From Thalassospira sp. MCCC 1A03138 (GTDB lineage Bacteria > Pseudomonadota > Alphaproteobacteria > Rhodospirillales > Thalassospiraceae), in NCBI RefSeq assembly GCF_002115785.1, contig NZ_JFJY01000001.1, positions 186,001 to 250,000 of the forward strand: a DNA stretch of 64,000 nt, given 5' to 3'. Below the pieces are notes generated by a model. That model saw nothing but the letters and a program-made list of their open reading frames with translations, was not told where the DNA came from and did no database searches. The translations under genes were made by a program, and so were the position numbers. Shown here one piece after another: positions 49,930 through 58,054 of this stretch (the first letter of the stretch is position 1; each line of letters starts with the position of its first letter).

Positions 49930-50964
49930 CTAAGGCAGGTTTTCCTTGACCACGACCTGCATGGTCAGGTCCGCCACCCCCTGCATCGCGGCCGCGTCAT
50001 TGCGGATATTGTCAAATATTTTCAAGGTGTTCTGCACGATGATATCGGGACTTTGCGTGATCACCACATCCATGATGTCCTCAAGCAGGAATTTGCGCGT
50101 ATCGGTGGTCAATCCATGGCCGATGAAAACGATATCGCGCCCCCGGTCGCTTTCGCGAAGCGCACGTGCAATCCCGTCAGATGACCCGCCAACATTGTAA
50201 ATCCCGATCAGATCGGGATATTCCGCCAGAAGCGATACGGTATGGTGGTAATTTTCCGCACGATTGTCATGGCCTTCACGCGCGGCAATCACCGAAATCC
50301 CCGGAAAACTTTCATCCATCAGGCCAAGGAACCCCATTTCGCGTTCCTCGTGCGCCCGGTATGTTCGGCTGGCAGTGATCAGCGCCACCCGGCCGGTGGA
50401 TTGCCGGGTCAACCGCCCCAAAAGATATCCCGCCGTCCGGCCGACCGCCCGGTTATCCAGCCCGACATAGGCCGAATGACGCACCCCGGCAATGTCGGAC
50501 ACCAATGTCACCACATGCTTGCCCTGGGCCTGCAGGTCGGAAACCGTTTCACGCACCAGCGGATGGTCAATCGCCATAAACGCAATGCCATCGGCGGTTT
50601 TGCCGTGCTGGCGCATGGCATCCGACAGCAGTTTGGGATTGAAACTGTCGATGAAAAAGCACCGCGCACGGATGTTATAGCCCGATGGCTGCTCGGCCGC
50701 GGATTTGATGGTTTCACCCAGAAGCCCAAGATACGGGTTGGTCCCCGCCGGCAAAAGGAAAACAACCTTCATCGGTCGCGGGCGCAATGTTTCCTGCATA
50801 TCGGATTCGGGCAGATAGCCAAGCTCGGCGGCGGCGGACAAAACCCGTTTTGCCGTCATTTCGCGCACACCGGCACGTTTGTTCAAAACGCGATCGACTG
50901 TTGCGGGCGAAACCCCTGAAAGGGCTGCAATATCCTTGATTACCGGGCCTGTCGTCTTCGGCAT
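49930..50964 (-). CDS. LacI-family transcriptional regulator of the sugar-acid operon
   Basis: A 344-residue repressor. The N-terminal helix-turn-helix and hinge are standard: IKDIAALSGVSPATVDRVLNKRAGVREMTAKRVLSAAAELGY. The effector domain is of the type that binds sugars (MKVVFLLPAGTNPYLGLLGE, then NVGGSSDGIARALRES). It diverges from the TRAP/RuBisCO-like operon and overlaps a palindromic operator, so it most likely represses that operon until a sugar acid appears. Confidence 0.9.
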   Translation of the reverse strand: MPKTTGPVIKDIAALSGVSPATVDRVLNKRAGVREMTAKRVLSAAAELGYLPESDMQETLRPRPMKVVFLLPAGTNPYLGLLGETIKSAAEQPSGYNIRARCFFIDSFNPKLLSDAMRQHGKTADGIAFMAIDHPLVRETVSDLQAQGKHVVTLVSDIAGVRHSAYVGLDNRAVGRTAGYLLGRLTRQSTGRVALITASRTYRAHEEREMGFLGLMDESFPGISVIAAREGHDNRAENYHHTVSLLAEYPDLIGIYNVGGSSDGIARALRESDRGRDIVFIGHGLTTDTRKFLLEDIMDVVITQSPDIIVQNTLKIFDNIRNDAAAMQGVADLTMQVVVKENLP

Positions 50965-51019
50965 TTATCCCTCAAAACCATCAAAAAACATCAATTAATG
51001 ATGTTTGATGAGGGATAAA
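50964..51019. promoter_or_regulatory. Operator region of the LacI-type regulator
   Basis: AACATCA (50987-50993) and TGATGTT (50999-51005) form an inverted repeat, with an outer pair TTTATCCCTC (50964-50973) and GAGGGATAAA (51010-51019). The whole lies directly at the regulator's start codon and 92 bases before the TRAP operon. It is probably an operator acting on both genes. Confidence 0.68.
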
Positions 51020-51111
51020 CTTTCACCTACCATCATTTTATTCAAGGGAAAAACAACAATAGCCCTTCATATTCGGCCATAACGGCCTGCGGACCATCTC
51101 GGGAGGAAACA

Positions 51112-52122
51112 ATGGTCATTCACGGAAAATTCCGTCATTTCGTCGCATCCGTTGCGACGGTCGCCACCTGCAGCCTGTTTGCCCTTGGCGCACAGGCACA
51201 GGAATACGAACTCAATTACGGCCACATGAATTCCCCGACCAGTGTCGTGGGCATGCAGGCCGACTGGCTGGCCGAAGAGGTCGCCAAAAACACCAATGGC
51301 GCGGTCAAGATTGACGTTTATCCGTCATCCCAGCTTGGCAAAATTCAGGAACTTGCCGAAGGCGTTTCCATGGGTTCCATCGCGCTTTCACACAATACGG
51401 CTGGTGCGCTGAGTTCGCTTTACGAAGATTTCGGTGTTCTTGATACCCCGTATCTTTATCGCGACTATGACCACCTGATGAAAGTGGTCGACATCAATTC
51501 CCCGGTCATGGCCGAACTTAATCAGGGCCTGATCGACAATACCGGGATGCGTGTTCTTTACGCTTTCTATTTCGGCACCCGTCAACTGACCGCGAACCTT
51601 CCGGTCAAGTCGCCTGCTGATCTTTCCGGCGTCAAAATCCGCGCCATTCCGTCCCCGGTTTACCTGACTGCGGTCGAAGGCCTTGGTGCCGCGCCGGTGC
51701 CAGTTGACTGGTCCGAAGTTCCGACTGCCCTTGCCACCGGAATCGTTCAAGGCCAGGAAAACCCGGTAAACGTCGCTGTTGACCACAAGCTTTATGACGT
51801 TCAGTCGCACATGATGCTGACCGGCCATATTTCGGCTGCTGAAATCGTCGTCATCAACGAAGACCTCTGGCAGAGCTTCCCGCAAGACATCAAGGATGCC
51901 CTTAACAAGGCGGCAGAAACTGTCCGCATGAAGGCATCGCAGATGATCCTTGATCAGGAAGCCGGTGATCTTCAGAAGCTCAAAGATGCGGGCATGACGA
52001 TCATCGGCCCGGATGACGGGCTTGACGTTGCGGCCTTCCGAAGTGGTGTTGAAAAACTCGTCCATGAACGCTTCGACGAGAAATACGGTGCCTATTACGA
52101 AAAGATTGCTGCTGTAAAGTAA
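51112..52122 (+). CDS. dctP: TRAP transporter solute-binding protein
   Basis: A 336-residue periplasmic protein with a signal peptide (VASVATVATCSLFALGAQAQ). The DctP fold is clear: YELNYGHMNSPTSVVGMQAD at the start, then VKIDVYPSSQLGKIQELAEG, TRQLTANLPVKSPADLSGVK with the Arg that binds carboxylates, and VDWSEVPTALATGIVQGQEN. It captures an organic acid, most likely a sugar acid in view of its operon. GGGAGGAAA precedes the ATG. The two membrane parts follow. Confidence 0.93.
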   Translation: MVIHGKFRHFVASVATVATCSLFALGAQAQEYELNYGHMNSPTSVVGMQADWLAEEVAKNTNGAVKIDVYPSSQLGKIQELAEGVSMGSIALSHNTAGALSSLYEDFGVLDTPYLYRDYDHLMKVVDINSPVMAELNQGLIDNTGMRVLYAFYFGTRQLTANLPVKSPADLSGVKIRAIPSPVYLTAVEGLGAAPVPVDWSEVPTALATGIVQGQENPVNVAVDHKLYDVQSHMMLTGHISAAEIVVINEDLWQSFPQDIKDALNKAAETVRMKASQMILDQEAGDLQKLKDAGMTIIGPDDGLDVAAFRSGVEKLVHERFDEKYGAYYEKIAAVK

Positions 52123-52216
52123 TCGCGCTTCGGGCGGTCCGGCCCCCAAGATCAAAGCCGAACCGCTCCGAACTTCGCCTTTTTTCCGTTTTTCCGCTTC
52201 TTGTCCGGGGTTTGTC

Positions 52217-52813
52217 ATGCCGAACCGGAATTCTCCGATCTATCGGGGATTCGACCATATCTGTCGGGTTCTGACACTGCTTGCGATGCTGATGCTGGCA
52301 TTGATGACAGTGCTCGTGGTCGGTCAGGTGATCCTGCGCAATTTCTTTGATCTTGGCCTGCCATGGGCCGATGAACTGTCGCGCGTTTCCAATATCGCGC
52401 TGGTGTTTTTCGTCGTCCCGGCCCTGATGCTCCATAATCGCCATATCGCGATTGACCTGCTCTATAGCGCGCTTCGCCCGCGCGGCAAGGCGATCCTGCG
52501 GACCGCCAATTACATCCTGATCACCGCCTTTTCCGGCGTATTCCTCTTTGCGCTTTACAAGTTTCTTCTGCGAGCGGGCAAATTTTCAACGCCTTCGATG
52601 GGGCTATCGAACCTTGTCGTCTATGCCCCGGCGGTGATTGCCATTGTATTGCTGGCCGCCGTTGCGATTTATCGCCTTGTCACCGGCACAGAACCCGCCG
52701 CCCATCACGAAGAAGCCGACGATAACGACGACGAAGACGACAGCGACGACAATAACGACGCTATCGATACCGCCGCCACGATTGCCGTATCCCGCGAGGA
52801 ACCCCGCCCATGA
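52217..52813 (+). CDS. dctQ: TRAP transporter small permease with an acidic tail
   Basis: A 198-residue four-helix membrane protein. The family phrases are present (QVILRNFFDLGLPWADELSR and LLYSALRPRGKAIL). The last 40 residues are strongly acidic and Asn-rich (EEADDNDDEDDSDDNNDAID), which is unusual for DctQ (normally 150-180 residues). The tail probably lies in the cytoplasm. Its stop overlaps the start of the large permease by four bases (ATGA). Confidence 0.9.
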   Translation: MPNRNSPIYRGFDHICRVLTLLAMLMLALMTVLVVGQVILRNFFDLGLPWADELSRVSNIALVFFVVPALMLHNRHIAIDLLYSALRPRGKAILRTANYILITAFSGVFLFALYKFLLRAGKFSTPSMGLSNLVVYAPAVIAIVLLAAVAIYRLVTGTEPAAHHEEADDNDDEDDSDDNNDAIDTAATIAVSREEPRP

Positions 52814-54087
52814 TGAGCGCGACCCTTCTTGTCCTGTTTCTGGTTCTGATGCTGATCCGGCTGCCGATTGCCATCTGCCTTGGCCTGTCTTCGGCCGTTG
52901 TCATGATCCTGTTTAACCTGCCGATGACAGTTCTGGCGCAACGCACGGTCAATGCGCTGGATTCAACACCACTTCTGGCCGTGCCGCTGTTCATTTTCGC
53001 CGCAAGTCTGCTCAGCACATCGGGTGTCACCAACCATCTGTTTGAACTGGTCCGCATGATGGTCGGCTGGATCCGGGGCGGCACCGCACAGGTAAGCGTT
53101 CTGGTCAGCCTGATCTTTTCCGGTGTGTCCGGTGCGGCCCTCGCCGATATCGGCGCACTCGGGTCGATCCAGATCAAGATGATGCGCAAACAGGGTTACA
53201 GTGCCGAATTTGCATCGGGCATCACCATGGCGGCCGCCACCATCGGCCCGATTTTCCCGCCCAGCATCCCGATCATCATCTTTGCCTCGGTCGCCAATGT
53301 ATCTGCCGTCAAACTGCTGATTGCCGGGATCGTGCCTGCGGTTCTGATCACGGTTCTTCTGATGTTGCAGGTCGGCGTAATGGCCCGGATTTACAAACTG
53401 CCGCGTGACGAGGTCAAATTTGACTGGGCCGCATTTGGCCGCAAATTCGTGGTATCCCTTCCCGCCCTTGCCGCCCCGGTTCTTCTGATTGGCGGTCTGA
53501 TTTCGGGCTATTTCGGCCCGACCGAAGTCGCCGGGGTGACGGTTGCCTATGCGCTGTTTATCGGCAAATTCATCTATCGCGAACTTGATGTCAAACGCAT
53601 CATTGCCGCCGCCCGTGACACGGTCGATGCCACCGGCAGCGTGCTGTTTATTGTTGCCACGGCGGCCCTGTTTGCCTGGGTTCTGACCATGGATCGCCTG
53701 CCCGCAACCGCCAGTGCGTTCCTCCTCGACCTGTCGGACAATCCGTTGATTTTGCTGTTCATCGTCAATGTGTTGTTGCTGGTCGTTGGCATGTTCCTGG
53801 AATCAATTGCCGCCATCCTGATCATTGCACCGATCATCACCCCGGCCCTGACGGCTGCTGGTGTTGATCCGCTGCAACTTGGCATCGTCTTTGTGCTGAA
53901 CCTGATGATCGGGCTTCTGACCCCGCCGGTCGGGATGAGCCTCTATATGGTCAGCATCATCGCAAAAATGCCGCTGCATCGGGTCATTCGCGGGGCACTG
54001 CCCTTCCTGATCCCGCTGTTTTTATCGCTTCTGGCGGTGACCTGCATACCGGCAATCTCGACCTGGTTGCCAAACCTTCTTGGATAA
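52810..54087 (+). CDS. dctM: TRAP transporter large permease
   Basis: A 425-residue membrane protein of about 12 helices. DctM family segments are visible: LDSTPLLAVPLFIFAASLLS, SGVSGAALADIGALGSIQIK, AAATIGPIFPPSIPIIIFAS and LLTPPVGMSLYMVSIIAK. It carries out sodium-driven uptake of the acid delivered by DctP. It is translationally coupled to DctQ by overlap, and followed after 10 bases by the VOC gene. Confidence 0.93.
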   Translation: MMSATLLVLFLVLMLIRLPIAICLGLSSAVVMILFNLPMTVLAQRTVNALDSTPLLAVPLFIFAASLLSTSGVTNHLFELVRMMVGWIRGGTAQVSVLVSLIFSGVSGAALADIGALGSIQIKMMRKQGYSAEFASGITMAAATIGPIFPPSIPIIIFASVANVSAVKLLIAGIVPAVLITVLLMLQVGVMARIYKLPRDEVKFDWAAFGRKFVVSLPALAAPVLLIGGLISGYFGPTEVAGVTVAYALFIGKFIYRELDVKRIIAAARDTVDATGSVLFIVATAALFAWVLTMDRLPATASAFLLDLSDNPLILLFIVNVLLLVVGMFLESIAAILIIAPIITPALTAAGVDPLQLGIVFVLNLMIGLLTPPVGMSLYMVSIIAKMPLHRVIRGALPFLIPLFLSLLAVTCIPAISTWLPNLLG

Positions 54088-54097
54088 GTGAGGAATT

Positions 54098-54637
54098 ATG
54101 AGCAAGTTTTTGGGCGAAATCCGCCAGCTCGGCTATGTCGTGCCCGATATCGAGGCCGCAATGGAATATTGGGCAACCACCATGGGCGTCGGCCCCTGGT
54201 ACTATAATCCCAAGGTCCCGATTGAGGATTACCGTTACGACGGCAAACCTTACGAGGTCCACAATTCCGTCGCCCTTGCTAATTCGGGCTTTGTCCAGGT
54301 CGAACTGATCCAGACGCGCAATGATGCACCGTCGATGTATCGCGATTTTCAGGAAGCAGGCCATACCGGCCTTCAGCATGTCGCCTACTGGACGCAGGAT
54401 TTCGACAATGATCTGGCGCTTATGGAAGCACAGGGCTTCAAGGTCAAAATGAGCGGCACGGTCGGCGAAAATGGCCGCTTTGTTTATTTCGACAAGGAAG
54501 ATCATCCCGGCACCGTGATCGAACTTTCCGAGGTCGTCGGTCCCAAAGGCCGCCTGTTCAAAACCATTTACGAGGCATCCGTCGGCTGGAACGGCGATGA
54601 TCCCGTGCGTCCCTTCCCGTCGCTTTCGGAAATCTGA
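54098..54637 (+). CDS. VOC (glyoxalase-fold) family protein
   Basis: A 179-residue protein. It starts IRQLGYVVPDIEAAMEYWAT, with candidate metal ligands in VQVELIQTR and TGLQHVAYWT, and a late VIELSEVVG. These give a vicinal-oxygen-chelate metal site. It lies between the TRAP permease and the RuBisCO-like gene, so it may isomerise, epimerise or split an intermediate of the same pathway. The exact reaction is not inferable. GAGGA precedes the ATG. Confidence 0.82.
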   Translation: MSKFLGEIRQLGYVVPDIEAAMEYWATTMGVGPWYYNPKVPIEDYRYDGKPYEVHNSVALANSGFVQVELIQTRNDAPSMYRDFQEAGHTGLQHVAYWTQDFDNDLALMEAQGFKVKMSGTVGENGRFVYFDKEDHPGTVIELSEVVGPKGRLFKTIYEASVGWNGDDPVRPFPSLSEI

Positions 54638-54640
54638 ACC

Positions 54641-55909
54641 ATGGACCTGATCGAAGCCCGTTACCTGATCGAAACCCCGATGGACCCGGCCAAAATCGCC
54701 GCCATCATCGCGGGCGAACAAAGCAGCGGCACATTCGTGCGCGTTGCCGGGGAAACCGACGAACTGCGCGAACGCTGTGCGGCGCGCGTCCTATCGGTCA
54801 CCGAACTGGATGCCGCGACCGAACCCAGCCTGCAAAGTGCCTATTTGCAGGCCAAGGGCATCGGGGGTCCCTATCGCCGCGCCGAAGTCCGGGTTGGTTT
54901 CCCGACCGGCAATATCGGGCGCAATCTGGCGACACTGGCATCCACGGTTTCGGGCAATCTTTATGATCTGGGCGAAATCACCGGGTTGAAGCTTTTGGAT
55001 GTCAAATTGCCCGCATCCTATCGCGATCTGTATGACCGCCCGGTTGCCGGAACCAGCGGCACACGCAGCCGCATGAAGGTCGAAGGCCGCCCGTTCTTTG
55101 GCACGATCATCAAGCCAAATGTCGGTCTTCGCACCGATGATATCGCCGATCTGGTCGAACAATTGTGCGAGGCCGGCGTTGATTTCATCAAGGATGACGA
55201 AGTTTGCGCAAACCCGGCATCCGCCCCGCTTGCCGACCGTATTCCTGCCGTCATGGAACGGGTGCGCAAATATCGTGACCGTACCGGGCGCGATGTGATG
55301 ATTGCCTTTAACATCACCGACGAAACCGATGCGATGCGCCGCCATGCCGACCTGATCGAAGACGAAGGCGGATCATGCGCCATGGTCAGCATGAACTGGG
55401 TTGGGCTTTCTGCCATGCAGACCCTGCGGGCTTCAACGCCGCTTGTCCTGCACGGGCATCGCAACGGCTTTGGCGCATTGTCGCGCCATCCGCTTCTGGG
55501 CATGGCCTTCCCCGCCTATCAGACGCTGTATCGTCTTACGGGCGTGGATCACATGCATGTGCATGGCATGGGTGGCAAATTCTGTGATGACGACGCCGAA
55601 GTCACCGAAAGTGCGCGCCTTTGCGGGCAACCGCTTTGTGCCGGTGAAACGGATGATATCGTCCTTCCGGTCTTTTCATCGGGTCAATGGGCGGGCACCG
55701 TCCCGGCAACATTTGATGCTGTCGGATCGGCTGATTTCATGTTCCTTGCAGGCGGCGGCATCCTTGCCCATCCGTCGGGACCGGCGGCGGGTGTGCGCAG
55801 CCTGCAAGACGCATGGGAAGCCTGCGCAACGGGCCAAAGCCTTGACGCACAGGCCAAAACCAGCCCCGCTTTGGCCGAGGCTCTGGCTTTTTACGGCAAC
55901 AAGGCCTGA
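54641..55909 (+). CDS. RuBisCO-like protein, 3-oxo-isoapionate-phosphate branch candidate
   Basis: A 422-residue protein of the RuBisCO large-subunit family. Active-site features are kept: GTIIKPNVGLRTDD (Lys of loop 1), DFIKDDEVCANPAS with the carbamylated Lys and metal ligands of K-D-D-E, LVLHGHRNGFGA, HVHGMGGKF and LAGGGILAHPSGPA (phosphate site). It is not a CO2-fixing RuBisCO because the loops differ and no small subunit is present. Next to a DUF1537 kinase it fits OiaX or OiaC, which split or decarboxylate 3-oxo-isoapionate 4-phosphate. Confidence 0.87.
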   Translation: MDLIEARYLIETPMDPAKIAAIIAGEQSSGTFVRVAGETDELRERCAARVLSVTELDAATEPSLQSAYLQAKGIGGPYRRAEVRVGFPTGNIGRNLATLASTVSGNLYDLGEITGLKLLDVKLPASYRDLYDRPVAGTSGTRSRMKVEGRPFFGTIIKPNVGLRTDDIADLVEQLCEAGVDFIKDDEVCANPASAPLADRIPAVMERVRKYRDRTGRDVMIAFNITDETDAMRRHADLIEDEGGSCAMVSMNWVGLSAMQTLRASTPLVLHGHRNGFGALSRHPLLGMAFPAYQTLYRLTGVDHMHVHGMGGKFCDDDAEVTESARLCGQPLCAGETDDIVLPVFSSGQWAGTVPATFDAVGSADFMFLAGGGILAHPSGPAAGVRSLQDAWEACATGQSLDAQAKTSPALAEALAFYGNKA

Positions 55910-55914
55910 TCGCG

Positions 55915-57216
55915 ATGGCCGATATCGTTTTTTGCGCAGATGATTTCACCGGGGCGTCCGATACGCTGGCAACACTAGCGCGCGGCGGTAAATCCGCCCG
56001 CCTTTATCTAAGCCCGCCCCGTCTTTCGAACCACCCGGAAATCGAAGGCCTCGATGCGATTGGCGTTGCCACCTCGCTTCGCGCCGAAACGGTTGAAAAC
56101 GGTGTCAGACATATGGATGATCTTGTCGCTGGCCTTGGCACGGCAGGCGGAAAAATCCATCATTTCAAGGTCTGCTCGACCTTCGATAGCGCCCTCGATA
56201 CCGGCAACATCGCACAGGTGGCAGACCGTTTTGCCAAGGGTATAAATGCCGATTGGCAGGCGATCATCGGCGGGCAGCCATCCCTTGGCCGGTATTGCCT
56301 GTTTGGCAATCTTTTTGCCGCCGCGGGCGATGGCAACATCCACCGCATCGACCGCCATCCGGTGATGCGCGATCATCCGGTAACCCCGATGAAAGAAGCC
56401 GACCTTCGCCGCCATCTTGGCGCGCAGGGCTGGCCTGATATCGGGCTTATTGATGTCACCATGATCCGGCGCGGGTTGCTTTTCCTGACCACCGAAATCC
56501 GCAAACGGCTGGCGGCCGGGGAAAAACAGACATTGTTTGATGTCGGCGAGCACCATGATCTTGAAATCATCGGTCTGGCTTTCCGCGCGATTGCGGCGGA
56601 TACCAATATCCTGTGCGTGGGTGCCAGCAGCGTCGCGCAGATTTTGACCGCCACCAACGGCAAAACCGCCCTGCAACCGACCGAACCGACCACACGCCAA
56701 ACCCGGCGCACCGGCCCGGTTTTCGCCTTTGCCGGAAGCCGCTCATCGCTGACCGCACAGCAGGTCGCCGCCACCCGGTTATGTGAAAAAGTCGAAATCA
56801 ATCCGGCCGATCTGATTGATGACACCCGCTTTGCCCACAAGGTCGAAACCTGCCGCGATATGCTTCTGGGCAATCGCCATGTTCTGGCAACCCTTGGCGA
56901 TGACGCGGCGCATGGCATTGGCGGCCACGATCTGGCCAGGGCCAGTGCCCGGTTCATTGCCGCTGTTTTATCGCAGGCCCCGGTCGGTTTCCTCGCGATT
57001 GCGGGCGGAGATACATCAAGCCTTGCCGTGCTCGAACTGCCAATCGACAGCCTGTCCTTCGTCACCGATTTTGATCGCGGTGTGCCGGTGATCCGGGCAC
57101 ACAGCACCAACCCGCAGCTTGACGGGATCGAAATGATCCTCAAAGGCGGGCAGATGGGCAGTGCCGATATTTTTGATAGGGTCGTTTCACGCATCGAAAA
57201 TCCGCAATCCTCCTGA
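55915..57216 (+). CDS. Four-carbon acid sugar kinase family (DUF1537), OiaK-like
   Basis: A 433-residue kinase. It starts MADIVFCADDFTGASDTLAT, whose ADDFTGA-D motif binds the acid sugar, and ends with the nucleotide-binding domain carrying LAIAGGDTSSLAVLEL and GVPVIRAHST. Family members phosphorylate sugar acids; OiaK phosphorylates 3-oxo-isoapionate and supplies a RuBisCO-like enzyme. It starts five bases after the RuBisCO-like gene, so they form one operon. Other substrates (erythronate-type acids) are possible. Confidence 0.87.
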   Translation: MADIVFCADDFTGASDTLATLARGGKSARLYLSPPRLSNHPEIEGLDAIGVATSLRAETVENGVRHMDDLVAGLGTAGGKIHHFKVCSTFDSALDTGNIAQVADRFAKGINADWQAIIGGQPSLGRYCLFGNLFAAAGDGNIHRIDRHPVMRDHPVTPMKEADLRRHLGAQGWPDIGLIDVTMIRRGLLFLTTEIRKRLAAGEKQTLFDVGEHHDLEIIGLAFRAIAADTNILCVGASSVAQILTATNGKTALQPTEPTTRQTRRTGPVFAFAGSRSSLTAQQVAATRLCEKVEINPADLIDDTRFAHKVETCRDMLLGNRHVLATLGDDAAHGIGGHDLARASARFIAAVLSQAPVGFLAIAGGDTSSLAVLELPIDSLSFVTDFDRGVPVIRAHSTNPQLDGIEMILKGGQMGSADIFDRVVSRIENPQSS

Positions 57217-57280
57217 CACCGTTTGCCAAAGCCGAAATTAATTCCGTTTCCGAAGCAATAACAGGCTGCTAGGATGACGC

Positions 57281-57901
57281 ATGATCCGGCAAGAACAGAT
57301 ATGGGGCGCGCTTGACAAGATCGCCGAAGATAACGGGCTGACCCCCTCCGGGCTGGCCCGTTTGGCGCAGCTTGACCCGACCACATTCAACCGGTCCAAA
57401 CGCACGACAAATCAGGGCAAACCCCGCTGGCCCTCGACCGAAAGCATTTCAAAGGTGCTCTCGGTGGCCAATGTCACCTTTCAGGAATTCGCCCAGCTTG
57501 TCGATGGCAACGGGGCCGGGCGCGTGCCGGTCATCGGCTTTGCCCAGGCCGGAAATCGCGGCTTTTTTGATGATGCCGGTTATCCGGTCGGCGGCGCATG
57601 GGAAGACATCACCTTTCCCGCCCTGCATGATCCGACTGCCTATGGGCTGCGCATCGCAGGCGATTCCATGGCCCCGGTATTTCGCGATGGCGATCTGATT
57701 GTCGTCTCCCCGGCATCAAACATCCGCCCGCAGGATCGCGTGGTTGTCAAAACCACATCGGGCGAAGTCATGGCCAAGGAACTGGTCCGCCGCGGGGCGA
57801 TGGGGGTGGAACTGAAATCCCTCAACCCGGCTTATGAAGACCGCTATGTCGAGGCCCGCGACATCGACTGGATCGCCCGCGTCCTTTGGGTCAGCCAATA
57901 G
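57281..57901 (+). CDS. XRE-type regulator with an S24 (LexA-like) domain
   Basis: A 206-residue regulator. The N-terminal helix-turn-helix is seen at DNGLTPSGLARLAQLDPTTF, then KPRWPSTESISKVLSVANV. The C-terminal S24 domain has the catalytic Ser in IAGDSMAPVFRDGD and Lys in GEVMAKELVRRG. A possible Ala-Gly cleavage pair lies in GFAQAGNRG. It may cleave itself on DNA damage like phage CI or LexA, or just bind a signal. It is monocistronic; AGGATGAC lies before the ATG. Confidence 0.88.
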   Translation: MIRQEQIWGALDKIAEDNGLTPSGLARLAQLDPTTFNRSKRTTNQGKPRWPSTESISKVLSVANVTFQEFAQLVDGNGAGRVPVIGFAQAGNRGFFDDAGYPVGGAWEDITFPALHDPTAYGLRIAGDSMAPVFRDGDLIVVSPASNIRPQDRVVVKTTSGEVMAKELVRRGAMGVELKSLNPAYEDRYVEARDIDWIARVLWVSQ

Positions 57902-58054
57902 AACAACCATCGCCTTTTTGCATTCTCCTCAAATGGGGATAGTGCGTTAAGATTTTTGCGTGATAATCGTCCCGAAACATTGGGATCGGGGTCTTCATTT
58001 TTGCGCCCGGCTTCCCATCTGATCAGAAGCGCCCAACCCCGGGAAGGAACGAAT

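Noticed and set aside
54641..55909. A carbon-fixing RuBisCO large subunit
   Set aside because: The protein is shorter, has no small-subunit or phosphoribulokinase gene nearby, and its operon is catabolic, so it is a RuBisCO-like protein.
57281..57901. The XRE/S24 regulator as the CI repressor of the phage cassette
   Set aside because: It lies over 8 kb from the nearest phage gene, beyond the sugar-acid operon, and no operator link to the cassette was seen; such regulators also occur in host genomes.
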